A stretch of DNA of 64,000 nucleotides from Owenia fusiformis (GCA_903813345.2 CAIIXF020000001.1:54079885-54143884); one strand, 5' to 3'. Positions 39,501-51,745 are shown, numbered from the stretch's first letter. A program made the numbers and translations. Notes: generated by a model not told the origin, from the sequence alone.

Positions 39501-40837
39501 TGGTAGAGCTCTACGCAGACATTCTGTACATGGGATATGAGGTTTCGAACTTTTCTGAGCTTATCCTCAGCTAATGCTGGCTCATTTAATGGATCAGAAA
39601 TATGCAGCATGGCAAGAATAGATGTAAATCTGTCTCTACTGAGGAAGCGTCTTGCCCAAAGCCCATTGTACAGGGCTTGGGTTGACCAATAACGTGAAAT
39701 TGTGGCAACGTCTACAAAGCCCATATATATGAGGCAGGCCAGAAACTGTCTTATTTCATCAACCGTTGTAGGTAACCACTCTCCTTGTTGGTCGCCATAA
39801 GTTGGAAGGTTAGCAATATTAAGCCTAGCATAGGTATTCGTATTATCCACAATGGTCTGGAGGATGTCCTGGTTGAAAAAGAGGGAGAAAATTGCAAGGG
39901 GGGTAACATATTGTAATATTCCATTTCTTGTCAGCCTTCCAAGCTGCACACCAGGTGGTCTTCTTGGAGCGAATCGAACCCTGAAAGGCTCAATATCATT
40001 GTTATCATATCCATATATTACCTGGCCATTCTGGGCTGGAGCATCTCCTGCACCGACTTCTACAGGCACTTGTATATTGGGATTCCTTCCACGATGTCTC
40101 CGTTGCTGGGGCTGCTGATCTCCAATATCTACACCATCATCTGACCTAAAAGAGTTGAAAATTAATAGGGAGCACTATCATTCTGTTTCTATCTCATGAT
40201 TGAAAAATAAATTGATCTAAATAAGCATGGTCATGACTTACATGTATTCATACACTGTTGAAAATCAAAGTGAAAACTGAGCTATTTCTTGACTGTTATC
40301 ATTAACATGAAGGTGTATTCTAGACTTAACATTACATGAAACTTCATTCCCCAGCTATATGAAACGATAACAGAATGCAATAATCACAATTATTCAGCGT
40401 ATTTCTGGAAAAAGATGATGATTGAAAATATAACGAATTAGACTACTCTATTATCGCCCACTCGGCAAATACGGAAGTATGTTACTACAATGGGTTTTGG
40501 TGTCTACGCGCCTTTATAGAAAGACATGATGCATGTTTTATATTTAAAACACCACATAGATTTACTGGGGTGTTCATTCAAATGAAAAGAAACAATTTTA
40601 GTGGCGATAATTAAATAATCATTCGTAGAATTAATTTTTCAAAAACTAAAAAAAATTACGATCTCTATTCAGTCACGAATTTTACCCAACTTACTCATCA
40701 TCTTCCAACATATCTTCATCCATACCATCCTCCTCATTTTCGGACATAACATCATCGTCCCCATCTTCCCCAAACCCTCTCTGGAAGAGCTCACGAGCCC
40801 GTATTGCAGAGCCTCTCACTGGTCGTTGAGACGCCAT
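36526..40837 (-). CDS. PiggyBac-family transposase, six exons, apparently intact
   Basis: Exons in transcript order are 40837-40695, 40145-39109, 38421-38310, 37930-37814, 37267-37122 and 36830-36526. Phases all match (2, 1, 2, 2, 1), giving 619 residues and a TAA stop. The start is the ATG of MASQRPVRGSAIRAREL; an acidic stretch follows (residues 23-55). The DDE_Tnp_1_7 catalytic aspartates are all present: D271 in ISIDERMV, D350 in FYDNWYSS, and D462/D465 in MGGVDKSDQL. Their spacing is close to piggyBac D268/D346/D447/D450. The C-terminal 100 residues include a Cys-rich zinc-binding tail (CRLC, TCSNRNC, IVC, KCSFIH), which in the family aids end or chromatin binding. An uninterrupted frame over six exons suggests a recent element or a domesticated PGBD-like gene. 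TTAA-bounded terminal repeats were not identified. Confidence 0.9.
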
Positions 40838-41340
40838 TTCTGCTTGTATGGAGATCACGCGCGATTTCGCGCGAGAACTGCCATTTTTAAAATTCAACGG
40901 TTTGAAAATTTTCTCCAACAAAAACATAAATTTACACGATACCAATGCATTAACACTTGAAAACTTAGTCCAGGTAAGAAAAACTGAATATTTTGTTCAG
41001 TTTTGTAAATAGTTGACGGATGTTAACCCTTTTGTGCCCGACAATCAATATCATGAAATGAGGTCTTTCCATCGTAAAATATTTAACGAAAATAGGGGGT
41101 CCCGTAAAGAGAGTTCACACCTTTGAAATCCCGGAGATGACCCTTCTTTTACTATGATCAGTTTCAAATTCAAATGCAGATGTGTGTTTCTTAGGTAAAT
41201 GACACTAGAAATATCAGCACCATTACATTGTGAATGTTGAGACGACAACGTTGGAGAATCATCTCTAGCATTTTGTTTAGCATGGTCAAGACATAAAAAT
41301 TCGCTACCTCAGCAGACGACTTGTTTTATTAAACGGAGTG
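40838..41340. other. Upstream flank of the piggyBac gene
   Basis: This holds the 5' flank and presumed promoter of the minus-strand transposase. A 'ttaacccttttgtgcccgac' sequence at about 41024 resembles a piggyBac-type end (TTAA plus CCC). However, it points away from the gene and no partner was found, so it is not called as the element boundary. Confidence 0.35.
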
Positions 41341-42930
41341 GCTCCAGGACCGACAATTGTCGGTACTGGAGACTGTCCAGGGGTATTTGCTGGGGTACCG
41401 ACAATTGTCGGCACTCTATCGTCACCTAGTAGTGTCAGATAGAGAACCGACAATTGTCGGTACGCAAGTGGCTGCTACGTGTTTTTGCTAGAGAGCCGAC
41501 AATTTCATAAATAAATTCACTACTTTAGATTTCGTATTTAACTTCGTCAATGGTAGTCTAGTGGTTAGCGAGCACGACTCAAACACGCTTGGTCCCGAGT
41601 TCGAATCCTGGAAGGACCTACTTTTTTCTTTTGAGGGGGGCATAGTTCTTCTTTTGCAGTATGGAATCGTACAGGCATTAACTTGTAGTGAGCCATAATT
41701 TATTTCGACAAAAATTGATTCAACTTCCATCAAAATTGTCCTACAAGCTTCAATTAAAAAACATTTTAAAGCTCTTTTCTTGTTCTATCTAATGGGTCGA
41801 TATATACAATTAGGGGAGGGGATGCTTTCGCCCCCGTCGACCTCTACCCTTACTACGCCATGGCACAGGAGAAATATCTCATTTGGAATATATCACTGTT
41901 TACTTTGCGTTTGGTAGCTCTCTCATGCGAGATGGAATCGTGGCCATTAACTAAGGGAGCCAAATGCAACTTCAATCAAAAATTGTGCTATAAGGTATGA
42001 GTACCGTAATCCAACACCAAATTCGAAAATTCATAACAATACTTTTGCACATATGGCGTTCGTGACCAACTATGAAACGCTTACCCCCGATAGTGTTATA
42101 TATCAAAATGCACCTGTCCATATAGGGGTTCGATTGACCTACATCAAATTATAGGGAGTCAGGTTACTTTTTGAGATATCAGCGTCCGTTTATTGTAACT
42201 CGCGTTTGCTACCACTTCCTCAATTCTTATATGACGGGCAAACGCGTAGTAAACATGCTCACGTTCGGAACTATTTTGACCTACATCGCTATTTTCGTAA
42301 TTCAAATGAAAGTTGAACTCCTCTTTATTTTGATACCAAATAGTGGCATACTAGGTACCCTAGAAGCCAACTATGGGTTATTTAGAACGATACCACAGGT
42401 TTTTAAATGGACTATATACCATTTGGCGGATGGATATGGAACCTCATACCATACGATAAGCTCTAAATAAAAAACATTCTAGCTATTTTCTTCTATCTAA
42501 TGGGTAGCAAACGCCCCATTCTACGCCTGATCGGCTCAGGAGAAATATCCTGTCTGTTTAGAATATATATAGCCGTTTACTCTGCATTAATAGCTCTCTA
42601 ACGTCTTACTTGTTCATGTTTTTTATTGGGTTTTCAACGTTTACTACCATTCCCTGTTCCCGGGCTACCATTTTTTGACTGGGTTTGGTAATCCCCGGGT
42701 AACCGGGGCTAATGCCCTCCCCGGGTTTTGCACTTGTTCCCAAAATATCCGTATGATATCTGAAATATCCCCCCGCGCATTGCGCATGCGCCAGAAAATT
42801 CAAAAATCAATATTTGTCGGTCCTCTAGCGTGTAAACACAGCATATCTCCCGTACCGACAATTTATTTGTCGGTCCTCTAGCGTGCCACCACATCAGAGT
42901 CTAGAGTACCGACAATTGTCGGTACTCTAG
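41340..42930. repeat. Cluster of ACCGACAATTGTCGGT palindromes
   Basis: The 16-base palindrome accgacaattgtcggt or a near copy occurs around 41348, 41397, 41446, 42853 (with a 5-base insertion) and 42906. Half sites occur near 41495 and 42814. The copy at 42901-42930 is a perfect 30-base palindrome that also includes 'ctagagt...actctag'. The half sites at 41487-41507 and 42809-42832 are inverted copies of 'gctagag[ag]gccgacaa', possibly the ends of a 1.35 kb element. Within it, 41752-41925 and 42465-42605 are diverged direct repeats ('ttctatctaatggg', 'aggagaaatatc', 'tagctctct'). No coding sequence is apparent. Confidence 0.7.
41546..41625 (+). mobile_element. tRNA-derived SINE-like head
   Basis: The sequence has a tRNA-type A box (gtagtctagtggttagc) and a perfect B box (gttcgaatcc) about 36 bases downstream. 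The order and spacing are right for an internal RNA polymerase III promoter. A T-arm-like fold is visible, but the acceptor stem does not pair, so a functional tRNA gene is unlikely. The opposite strand encodes the peptide pattern SGPSVFESCSLTTR, a well-known translation signature of tRNA-like repeats. It lies inside the palindrome-rich region. Confidence 0.6.
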
Positions 42931-44046
42931 CCTTTACGTTTATTAAACCGCTCTGACATCTATCTATAAAACTATTTATCAAAAGCAAAACTCATTCTCC
43001 TGATGTTTTGCAAATGCGTCGACGCAATCTTCAGGTATACCTGATTGTGACATGTACTCATAAAACATTTGGTTTATGAACGAATATATACTTACGGGAG
43101 TGGGAATGTGGAGGCGGGCCCCTAGGCCCTCGGATCCGCCACTGGATGATATGGGAAATATCTCAGGATGATATCTCAATCTCCGAGCCTTTCGTCCAGT
43201 GCAATCCGTACCTCCTGTGCCTTACCTCATGCAGTTCTTAAAATTCCCACGAAATTTACCCTTCTAAATAATTTGACCTCTATATACCGACACCCGACTA
43301 ATTTATGAAATGTGGAACTAAAAAAGATGGAACGTGCGTTAGATGATAAGCGTGCGTATTCGTTCGGTTATTTTATGCAAAAGTACAGAGTCCTTCACAG
43401 TGACAAACATCATACACGTGTCTATATATATCTACAGGTATGTATACTATTTCATCGCTTTACACCTTTGATTATAATGTACCTTTTACTTCACAGCTGC
43501 ACGTGGCTTGGATTTGGACCAAGAATGTTAGTTATACTCGATTCGGTTCAAAGGACGTATAATTGTGTCTCTTTTTGTATTGGCATCATTATCAGATTAT
43601 GGGCCTATGACAAATGAGTCGAATGGGGATAACCGTATGGGAACCCGCGCTAGACAATGAATAAACACAGTAAGCTATCAAAGTATTGACGTTAGTGAGT
43701 ACAAATAGACGCGATCGTGAGTAGTAGTGCACGATATATGACTTATTTTTTAGTAAACTTAATGTCGATAGCAAAACAAAGTGAGGCAGAGAGCAACAAA
43801 GGGGGGGGGGGGGTACACAACAAATACTGAGCACAAGCGTTTTCATCATTTAATACATGTAGGTGACAAAATGTCTGGCGTGAGAGTAGAACCGAGATAG
43901 TGAAATATATAATATAAAAAGCAAATATTCATGATTGTCGAGCAATAGGTAAAATGTCACTAAAGTAGGTAATACGAGTATAAGCTATTTGAAGTTTTTC
44001 AGAAAAGAAACCTGCTAATTCTATGATTTCCTTATTGACAGATGCT
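42931..44046. other. Intergenic upstream of allantoinase
   Basis: No exon was supported. A run of 13 G residues sits at 43801-43813. An acceptor-like 'ttccttattgacag' directly precedes the allantoinase start exon, so a 5' untranslated exon may lie in this region or further upstream. Confidence 0.45.
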
Positions 44047-47000
44047 ATGAAGGTGTTCAGGGGAAAGAGAGTGGTGGTTGATGGGGAGATTATACCTGCC
44101 ACGGTGTTTGTAGAAGGAGGCAAGATTGTGGACATACAACGTAACATCTACTCTCAGGACTCAAATAGTGTGGAGCTTGAATCGGAGGAGGTGGGAGACA
44201 TGTAACATGATTTTAGCACTACTTTAGGTAGCAGTTATGGTTTAACACATTGAGTTCTTCGCGACCGTTCTGGCGCTGACAGCCCAAGAGAGAGGACAAT
44301 AGATAATTGATTTTTATTATTAACCCAAAATATAATCTACATGAAGATTTGATTTCGGTTTAAATCTAGTTAAATGTAGTTCTTGAGTTAATAATACATG
44401 AATGAAAACCAATAGCTACATTTATTTGTTCAATTGAGTCTTTTATAGATGGCATACCTCGATGTGGTTCACACATCTAACATGTGAATTATTGGCAATA
44501 AAAGCTTAAATCCATCGAAACTCAAAACAAGTATTTTACAAACTTGAGAGATTCAATGTCAATAATATATCGAATGTTTTTTTTTTTATTTTTTTATTAA
44601 AATTTTTATTCGAAAAAATATAACATATGAACATATAATACATTAAAAATATATGTACAATACAAGTACAGAAAAACACTTAACTTACTTATCGAATGTT
44701 AACACAGAGTAAAAAGGGGAAGACCAAATAAGTATTCCAAGATATTGAATGCAAAATGAACATAGAGGTTTTAGTTCTAGTTTTAGTCATTAGGAGAACA
44801 AATCCTCCATATCCAAAACGTTTTGGTATTATCGAAACAATCTGTTTTCGAATCTTGTACAGGGTCGGGCAAAACAAGTAGCTCTTTACTTTCGGAATAA
44901 TTTTGTCTGTTGTGATGTAATCTTAATTTGATGTGTTCCGTACATATACGTATAAAGTGTATGTTGGATGCGTAAAACAGTGGTGCATTAAACAGCTTCA
45001 ATTAAGTAATTCAAGAAATCTGTTTCTTGCCAGGTAGTGGATGCTGGTGACCTTGTCCTGATGCCAGGGGTGGTAGACAGCCATGTACATGTAAATGAGC
45101 CTGGTCGAACAGCATGGGAAGGATTCAGCACAGCAACCAAGGCTGCAGCAGTTGGCGGTATTACGACCATAGTAGATATGCCATTGTAAGCTCTTCTGCT
45201 TTATCCTTTAGTTACCAGTGATCTGTTAAGTTATCATCTAGTTACCTGTTATTGATCCCATGATGGCATGTAATGAGGAATGCTATCTTGATTGAAAGAT
45301 GGCAGAATAAACTAGTCATAAAATGGTCGGTATTAGGTCGAATTTGTGAAAATATCTTTCAGTATTCTACCCACTACTAGTACTAGCCTTGCGTGCATTA
45401 AACACCAAACTAGATAGTGCCCACAGTAAGCGTTACGTACATTCGTATATTTGTTTTATAGAAACAGTATTCCATCAACTACTAGCTTGAGTTCATTGAA
45501 CATCAAACTAGATAGTGCCCGGGGTCAATGTTATGTGGATGTTGGATTCTGGGGTGGTGTAGTGCCTGGCAACCAGGTTGGTTAAATTATTTCTTCGATC
45601 TTCAGATAACGCTTTTATCATCATACAAATATGACTGCATCCCAAGTAATAATGGTGAAGAAAAGATAGTTAGATTAGTGCTTGTTTGCTTGTTCGTGCT
45701 GATGAACCGCCGATCGTTCCTGAAATAATGGTCAAGAACTTCAAATTTGCAAAATGTTATATTTATGAAATTCAATGAATCTTGTTTTTAGGATGAGTTG
45801 GTCCCTATGGTTAATGCAGGAGTTGCAGGTTTTAAATGCTTCCTCATCAACAGTGGAGTCGAGGAGTTCCAACATGTTACAGAGGAGGACCTCCATATAG
45901 CTATGAAACAACTTGTCGGAACAGAGAGTGTTCTTCTGGTAAGACAATTCTACTCCAAGCTGAGGCTGTCTTTTATTAGTTTCAAGTGAAAAAACGCAAA
46001 ATCATTTCGAGAAATATGTGACATTTATGTTTTTCTGTACAGTTTCATGCAGAGGTCGATTGTGCAGGTTTGGGACAAAATAATACCAAAGAGGAAACTG
46101 CGGAGTCAGCTGATGATCGCAAATACCAAACATTTCTTGAGTCGAGGCCTGACAAGATGGAAGTCGAAGCAATTAAACTTGTCTGCAAGTTATGCCTACA
46201 ATACAAGTTAGTCAAAGAATCATTCAGAACATATCGATGTTACATATACGATGTACATAACACAGTAATTATGAGAATTAAAACGTACTCGGCCAAAGGA
46301 ATCCTGTTTAGAAACCAATAATGACAAGCGAAGTGGGAAACAAGCTTGTTAATCTCATTCGAATTAACTTATTTCAGTTGATTACAAAACCTACGCGATA
46401 TGATGCTATTCTTGACTTACTGATTACTGACTCTCCTGCCTTTGTTTGACAAGAAGGGGTTGAGCCTCCACTAGCAAACCTAGATCACAGTTACATTCAT
46501 GGGGAACTTAATCTTAAACATAATGCCACCGTAAAATATCAACGTACCATTTTTGACAATAATAACACAGATTTTATTAACCTCAATGATCATCTATTAA
46601 GTGTATCATGGGAAATAATTTACTTTGAAAACGAACATACAAACATAGCTGTATCTAACTGGTATGAATTATTTTGGACGGTCATTGATAGCTTCATAAA
46701 TAAGAAAATGATAAATATTTCAATAAAGATAAACCTTGGGTATCCAAAGAAATTAAACAACAAATTAACAAAAGGAACAAACTTCACTCAAAATGGAAAA
46801 AATCAAATAATTTTGCAGACTTTTACAATTTCAAGAGAAAGCGAACTGAAGTTAATTTCTTAATTTCTTAGAGGAAAAAATAGCATAGAAAACTTGAAAC
46901 TAAAACTGGCAGATAGAACGACTACTACTAAAATGTACTTTAAAATTTTGAAGATGATGTATGGTCCAAAAGTTTCACAAGGCATCCCCTCTCTAATTGA

Positions 47001-50000
47001 AAATAATGAAACTATATATATTACTGATTTGAAAGAAAAGGCCAACCTATTAAACAATTTTTTTGCAGCTCAAACAATTCTTCCTTCAAACCTAAATGAC
47101 CCCTTACTTCCTAACATGATATACAAAACTGATTCCCAGCTTAGTTTTATACAATTTGAGGATTTTCAAGTTTATGATATATTGATCCATCTTAACGTAT
47201 CAAAGGCAAATGGACCTGATAATGTTACCAATCGGATTTTGAAGGAATGTGCCATTGGTTTATCACATAGCCTTTGTGGTATCTTCAATAACTCACACGC
47301 ACATGTCTCGCCTATTCTCAAAAAAGAAGATAGACCAATCTCTCTTTTGTCATGTATATCCAAATACTTTGAACGTTTAGTATTCAATGAATTATATAAC
47401 TTTTGTAAAATAAACAATGTCTTAACTCCAGGTAATTCTGCTGGTTTTAAACCAAACGACTCAGCAATAAATCAACTGGTAAACTTAGTAAACAAAATTT
47501 ACAAAGGCTTGGATGATCGAAATGAAATTATGATAATCTTTTTAGATATTTCCAAGGCATTTGATAAGGTTTGGCATACTGGTTTAATTTACAAGTTAGA
47601 AACAATTAGAATTTCTGGTCAACTTCTAAAATGGTTGGAGTCATTCTGACTGGCGCTACATTGAAGCAGGTGTCCCTCAAGGCTCAATACTCGGACCTCT
47701 CCTATTTCTGTTTTATATCAATGACACTGTTGAAAATAAAGATACCGACACCAACCTTTTCGCTGATGATACCTGTCTACTCGAAGTGGTAAACAACCCA
47801 ATATTTAGCTCAGTTAAAATGCAGAAAGATGGAAAGTTACTTTTAATGCTGCCAAGTCAAAACTTCTGATAATCTCACTTAAACAAAATAAATTTTATTA
47901 TCCTGATATCAAGTTGAACAACTCTGTAATTCAATCAGTTGATCACAATACCCATTTAGGACTTACAATACAATCAAATATGAGCTGGCATCTTCATATT
48001 AACAATATTAATAAGAAAGCAAATACAAGACTTGGCCTCCTCAAAAAGAACTCGTTTAAATATAACTTAAATCAAAATGAACTAGAAACATACTTTCCAA
48101 TGGTCTGATCAGCACTTGAATATGGTAGCGTCCTTTATAATAATTGCCATTTATTCCAAAGTAAATCATTAGAAAACATCCATAGAGAAGCTGCAATATT
48201 ATGCTCACATGCATATAGACATAATGATATCCTTAACTTTTACACCGGGACTCACTCAAAAGAAGAAGACCATTACATATTACCACCATTTTCCATAAAA
48301 TGGTTTATCAAAATGCCCTGCTTTCTTTGACTGACCTCTTAACCCCTCTCTCCCAAAAGCAGACCAGATATAGCTTAAGAAACCAAAACTCTTTCAATAT
48401 ACCCTTCTGTAGACTTAAAGATGTAAATTTAAGAGCATACTAAAACTTCGTTCGATGGGATTAAAAGAAGCTAAGACATTAACCTCTGTCAAAGAAACCA
48501 TTATCAGATTAATCATATGCTAATTACCCTGTTGATGTTTCTTGAAATTGTTTACCTGGGAGTAAATACGATCAAGTTTAATAAATGCTCTTTTAATTTT
48601 TATTATGTCTTCGACTTAAGTATTATATAATTTCGTTTTAATATTAAAAATATGTAAATATTGCTTACAAATACAAAATAAGTTGTGGGAGGCTTATTAA
48701 TTATAAATTATGTTGTTATGATTAATCAATGTGCAACAATTGATACAAAAGTATTGTCATTAAAATATCATGACAAAAATATCTGCATGAAAAAAGTTAT
48801 GACCAAAACATGTTTATGGCAGTATAGCTTACAAGGCTCATTTGATTTGTATTTTTAGAACTAAAATTAAAGCAACGAAAATAAAAAATGAAAAAATTAA
48901 CGATTACAGAAAATAAAAATCATTGATCGTCTTCGATGGATCATTTCTTTACTCTTGAACGTTAAATGTGTCAGCCATTGGTTATTACTTACACAGGGGA
49001 TCAACTAGAAAAGAAGTTAAAAAAACCGCATAGACACGCCGGATAGATGCAGTATTATTTTAAAGAAGAATTATCAACTATTTGAAGGGTAGCCCTTGGT
49101 ATATTTCCTTTGATCTCTTAAATAAAAGATCAGGTCTCACTATTTTCTTTTTGGTAATTTCTTCATAGCTGCATACATTAATATTAACACGTGATGATGT
49201 GTTTTTCAGAGTTAGATGTCACATTGTTCATCTATCCGCGTGTGAGGCTCTACCGATAATTCAAAGCGCAAGAGATAGTGGCGCCCCCTTAACTGTGGAG
49301 ACGACTCATCATTACCTCAATCTAGCTTCTGAGAACATCCCAGATGGGGCAACGTATTTTAAATGCTGTCCCCCTGTCAGAAACAAGAAAAATAGAGTAA
49401 GTCCAACAGCACTCCGTCGCTTTAGCTTTCTTGTACCATTCTACTTCGGCCATTCGGCTTGATATGATACGTTTCAAGACTGGAGACCACTGAGATGAAT
49501 AACGTGTCAGTATTTCCAGCTCTACTGAGAGTGGATGCAAGAACTTACCCATAGAAAACTATCAATACATCCCAGTAGAACACATCCAGTGATTTTAAAA
49601 ACTGATGACTGGTTAAGTAGCCACATGAACTATAATCCATTATTGTCTACCGAGGGAGATAAATTGAATGAAGAAAATAAAAAATTAAATGCATTTGTTC
49701 ACAGGATCTGTTGTGGAAGGCTGTGATGAGCAGAGAGATTGATATGGTTGTGTCCGATCACTCACCATGCACATCGGACCTTAAACACCTGGACAAGGGG
49801 GACTTCCTGGCTGCATGGGGAGGAATATCCTCTGTTCAGTTTGGTAAGAGAGTCTAGCTTAAAACCCATTGTTGATGTATCAAATAATGAATGAATGTAT
49901 CAAATGCTATATTGGCGAGCGGACGTCATATCTCAAGTTTTAGTGCCCGTAAGGTCGCTAAGCGGAAATTCTAACACGGTTACCGAGAGCTATGGTCAAA

Positions 50001-50707
50001 CTGTGATTTGACCACCATTACGCCCTCAATTCATTTTGTCCCCTTCAAGGATCAGAAGTCAGAATAAGATCAAATCACGATGTTTATGCCTAAATTATTA
50101 TCATTTTTTGTAGGGTTATCCTTATTTTGGACAGCTGGTCAACAGTATGATGTCACAATACTGGACTTGTGTCGCTGTCTGTGTGAAAATACCTCAAAAC
50201 TTGCAGGTCTCGGCTCGCAGAAGGGCAGCATCACTGTTGGACGCGATGCTGATTTCGTTATTTGGGATCCAGAAAAGTCTTGGTCGGTGAAAGAACAAAT
50301 GATTCAACATAAGAATAAAGTGAGTAAACACATTAAAAAAGAATATTCAACAAATTTAATTGATTATGATTAATTTAAATCAAGAACGGTGGCATTTTCA
50401 GTCATGCTGTTACACTCGCCTGGTGTTCACAAGAGTCCTATACAATTTACATTAACTATTACATTTAATTTAAATCTTCATCCTAACATAATGATCTCGT
50501 ACCTAAATTAATTCATTGCACGGCGTTATAATACCAAATGTAATTTAATTAATTCTATCTTCTTTGCAGCTGACTCCTTATATCGACACAACTCTGAAAG
50601 GAAATGTCAGTAAGACAATATTACGGGGAAATGTTGTTTATGACGAACACACTGGATTATCGGAGAAGCCGTTTGGACAATTGCTTTTAGACATCAAATT
50701 CTGTTGA
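44047..50707 (+). CDS. ALN: Allantoinase, nine exons
   Basis: Exons are 44047-44190, 45034-45185, 45462-45576, 45792-45938, 46043-46206, 49210-49396, 49705-49843, 50114-50319 and 50570-50707. All are GT-AG with matching phases, giving 463 residues, the usual family length. The enzyme hydrolyses allantoin to allantoate in purine/urate breakdown, using a binuclear metal centre in an amidohydrolase barrel. Expected ligands are present at positions close to the E. coli enzyme: H65 and H67 ([12 protein letters not shown]), carboxylated K152 ([10 protein letters not shown]), H188 (FHAE), H245 or H248 (CHIVHLSA) and D321 (VSDHSPC). C-terminal [10 protein letters not shown] is typical. [16 protein letters not shown] favours allantoinase over dihydropyrimidinase. 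An acceptor-like AG at 44040-44041 means the first coding exon could extend from an upstream exon, but ATG 44047 gives a normal N terminus. Intron 5 hosts a retrotransposon fragment and intron 2 a decayed exon copy. Confidence 0.93.
45361..45436 (+). pseudogene. Degenerate duplicate of allantoinase exon 3
   Basis: Sequence after an acceptor-like 'aatatctttcag' reads 'tattctacccactactag...' and continues with 'ttaaacaccaaactagatag' and 'tgcccacagtaagcgttacg'. It parallels exon 3 (45469 onward: 'tattccatcaactactag', 'ttgaacatcaaactagatag', 'tgcccggggtcaatgttatg'). It lies in the same orientation about 105 bp upstream of the real exon. In the exon-3 frame it has several stops (tag, tag, taa, tag), so it cannot be an alternative coding exon. 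Confidence 0.75.
46325..48660 (+). mobile_element. Non-LTR (LINE-type) retrotransposon, 5'-truncated and broken
   Basis: The fragment begins inside the apurinic endonuclease domain ([19 protein letters not shown], then PPLANLDHS near 46.5 kb). It continues into reverse transcriptase: [13 protein letters not shown] near 47.55 kb, [20 protein letters not shown] near 47.7 kb, and the active-site box [10 protein letters not shown] near 47.76 kb. C-terminal motifs follow to about 48.4 kb. In-frame stops and frameshifts (for example after ITDSPAFV, before 46860 and at 47649) show it is dead. Motifs fit the Jockey/CR1/Rex-like clades. It is in sense orientation within allantoinase intron 5 and explains most of that 3 kb intron. 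The 3' border is approximate. Confidence 0.88.
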
Positions 50708-51529
50708 TTTTGTATTATGAATCCGTGGCATAGTATATGCGCAGCGACATTTGAACCGATATTTAGGGAGGGCCTTTTGGCCTTGCCCCCCTGGATCCGT
50801 CAATGATTATCGTTCTTACATGCCTCGAAAGAGATCCAAATCCTTTAAGTAAAATATACAAACTAAAAAGTTCAAGAGATATTTTCTCACAACTTTGTGA
50901 TACAATTGAGAAGGAAAAAGTTTGCATAATTCCACAGACTTACTGTTTTCTCCCTAAAATCTAGAGGCCTTAAATAGCAATCTTGCCTCTCAGATAAGTA
51001 TGGGCTAGATACCTTTACTATTGATTTTATGACATAGTGTAATATACCAAACTGTTTGAAAATAGTTAACCTTTCAAAAATGATATATAAGTCAATGAAC
51101 CATATTGAACGTAACTATTTTTATCCCATACTTGGACGTGTTACGGGTACATAAAGCCGGTTTGTAAAAACCTATATTTTCATCAGCGGGCAGATATAGC
51201 TTCACGTCCCGCTCCGAGCGGGCAGATATCTGCCCGCTACGTCATAATCGCTGTTCCCGTATTGGTTCTTTTTGTTAGTTCGCATACTGTAAACGACAAT
51301 GGAGAAAAACGCAGACAATCGCGATCTGATCGCGATCTGTTTGATGCTTTAGAGAAGGGAAGGAGCAGTATGCCCTGTTAATAATCAAATATTTGAACAG
51401 GAAAATCTGGCTACGGACAAGAATACAAAACTGGACATGAAGATTTTAAAATAATTCCACGGTTGGTTGCAACAATTGAACAATGTGATTGGTATGGGAT
51501 AAACAGATCATCCAATAGTCGGTTCAGGA

Positions 51530-51640
51530 TATTTGGATTATCCCTTGGCCAATATAATATATCTTCCCTCGGGACCTACGGCCCTCGGGCAGATATATTA
51601 TATTGGCCTCGGGATAATCCCAATATCCTGAACCTCATAT
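51530..51640. repeat. Inverted repeat with 'cctcggg' core
   Basis: The left part ('atatttggattatccc', 'ttggccaatataatatat', 'ccctcggg') and right part ('ccctcgggcagatatattat', 'attggcctcgggataatccc') are inverted around a short 'acctacgg' centre. Similar hairpins recur at about 61690-61800 and 62780-62870, so this is a dispersed family. Confidence 0.65.
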
Positions 51641-51745
51641 AGGATAATCTCTATTTATCCTGATTTAAAGTTGGGTATTGTTTTTTGGCCCACCATGTAT
51701 TTATATTTGTCACTCACATTCGATCGATTCATTGTTTACATGATT

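Noticed and set aside
41546-41625. Functional tRNA gene
   Set aside because: A and B boxes are good, but the acceptor stem does not pair and the T stem has a mismatch. It fits a SINE head better.
43801-43813. Run of 13 G as a regulatory G-quadruplex
   Set aside because: It is a single homopolymer without spaced G tracts. Polymorphic length or sequencing noise is more likely.
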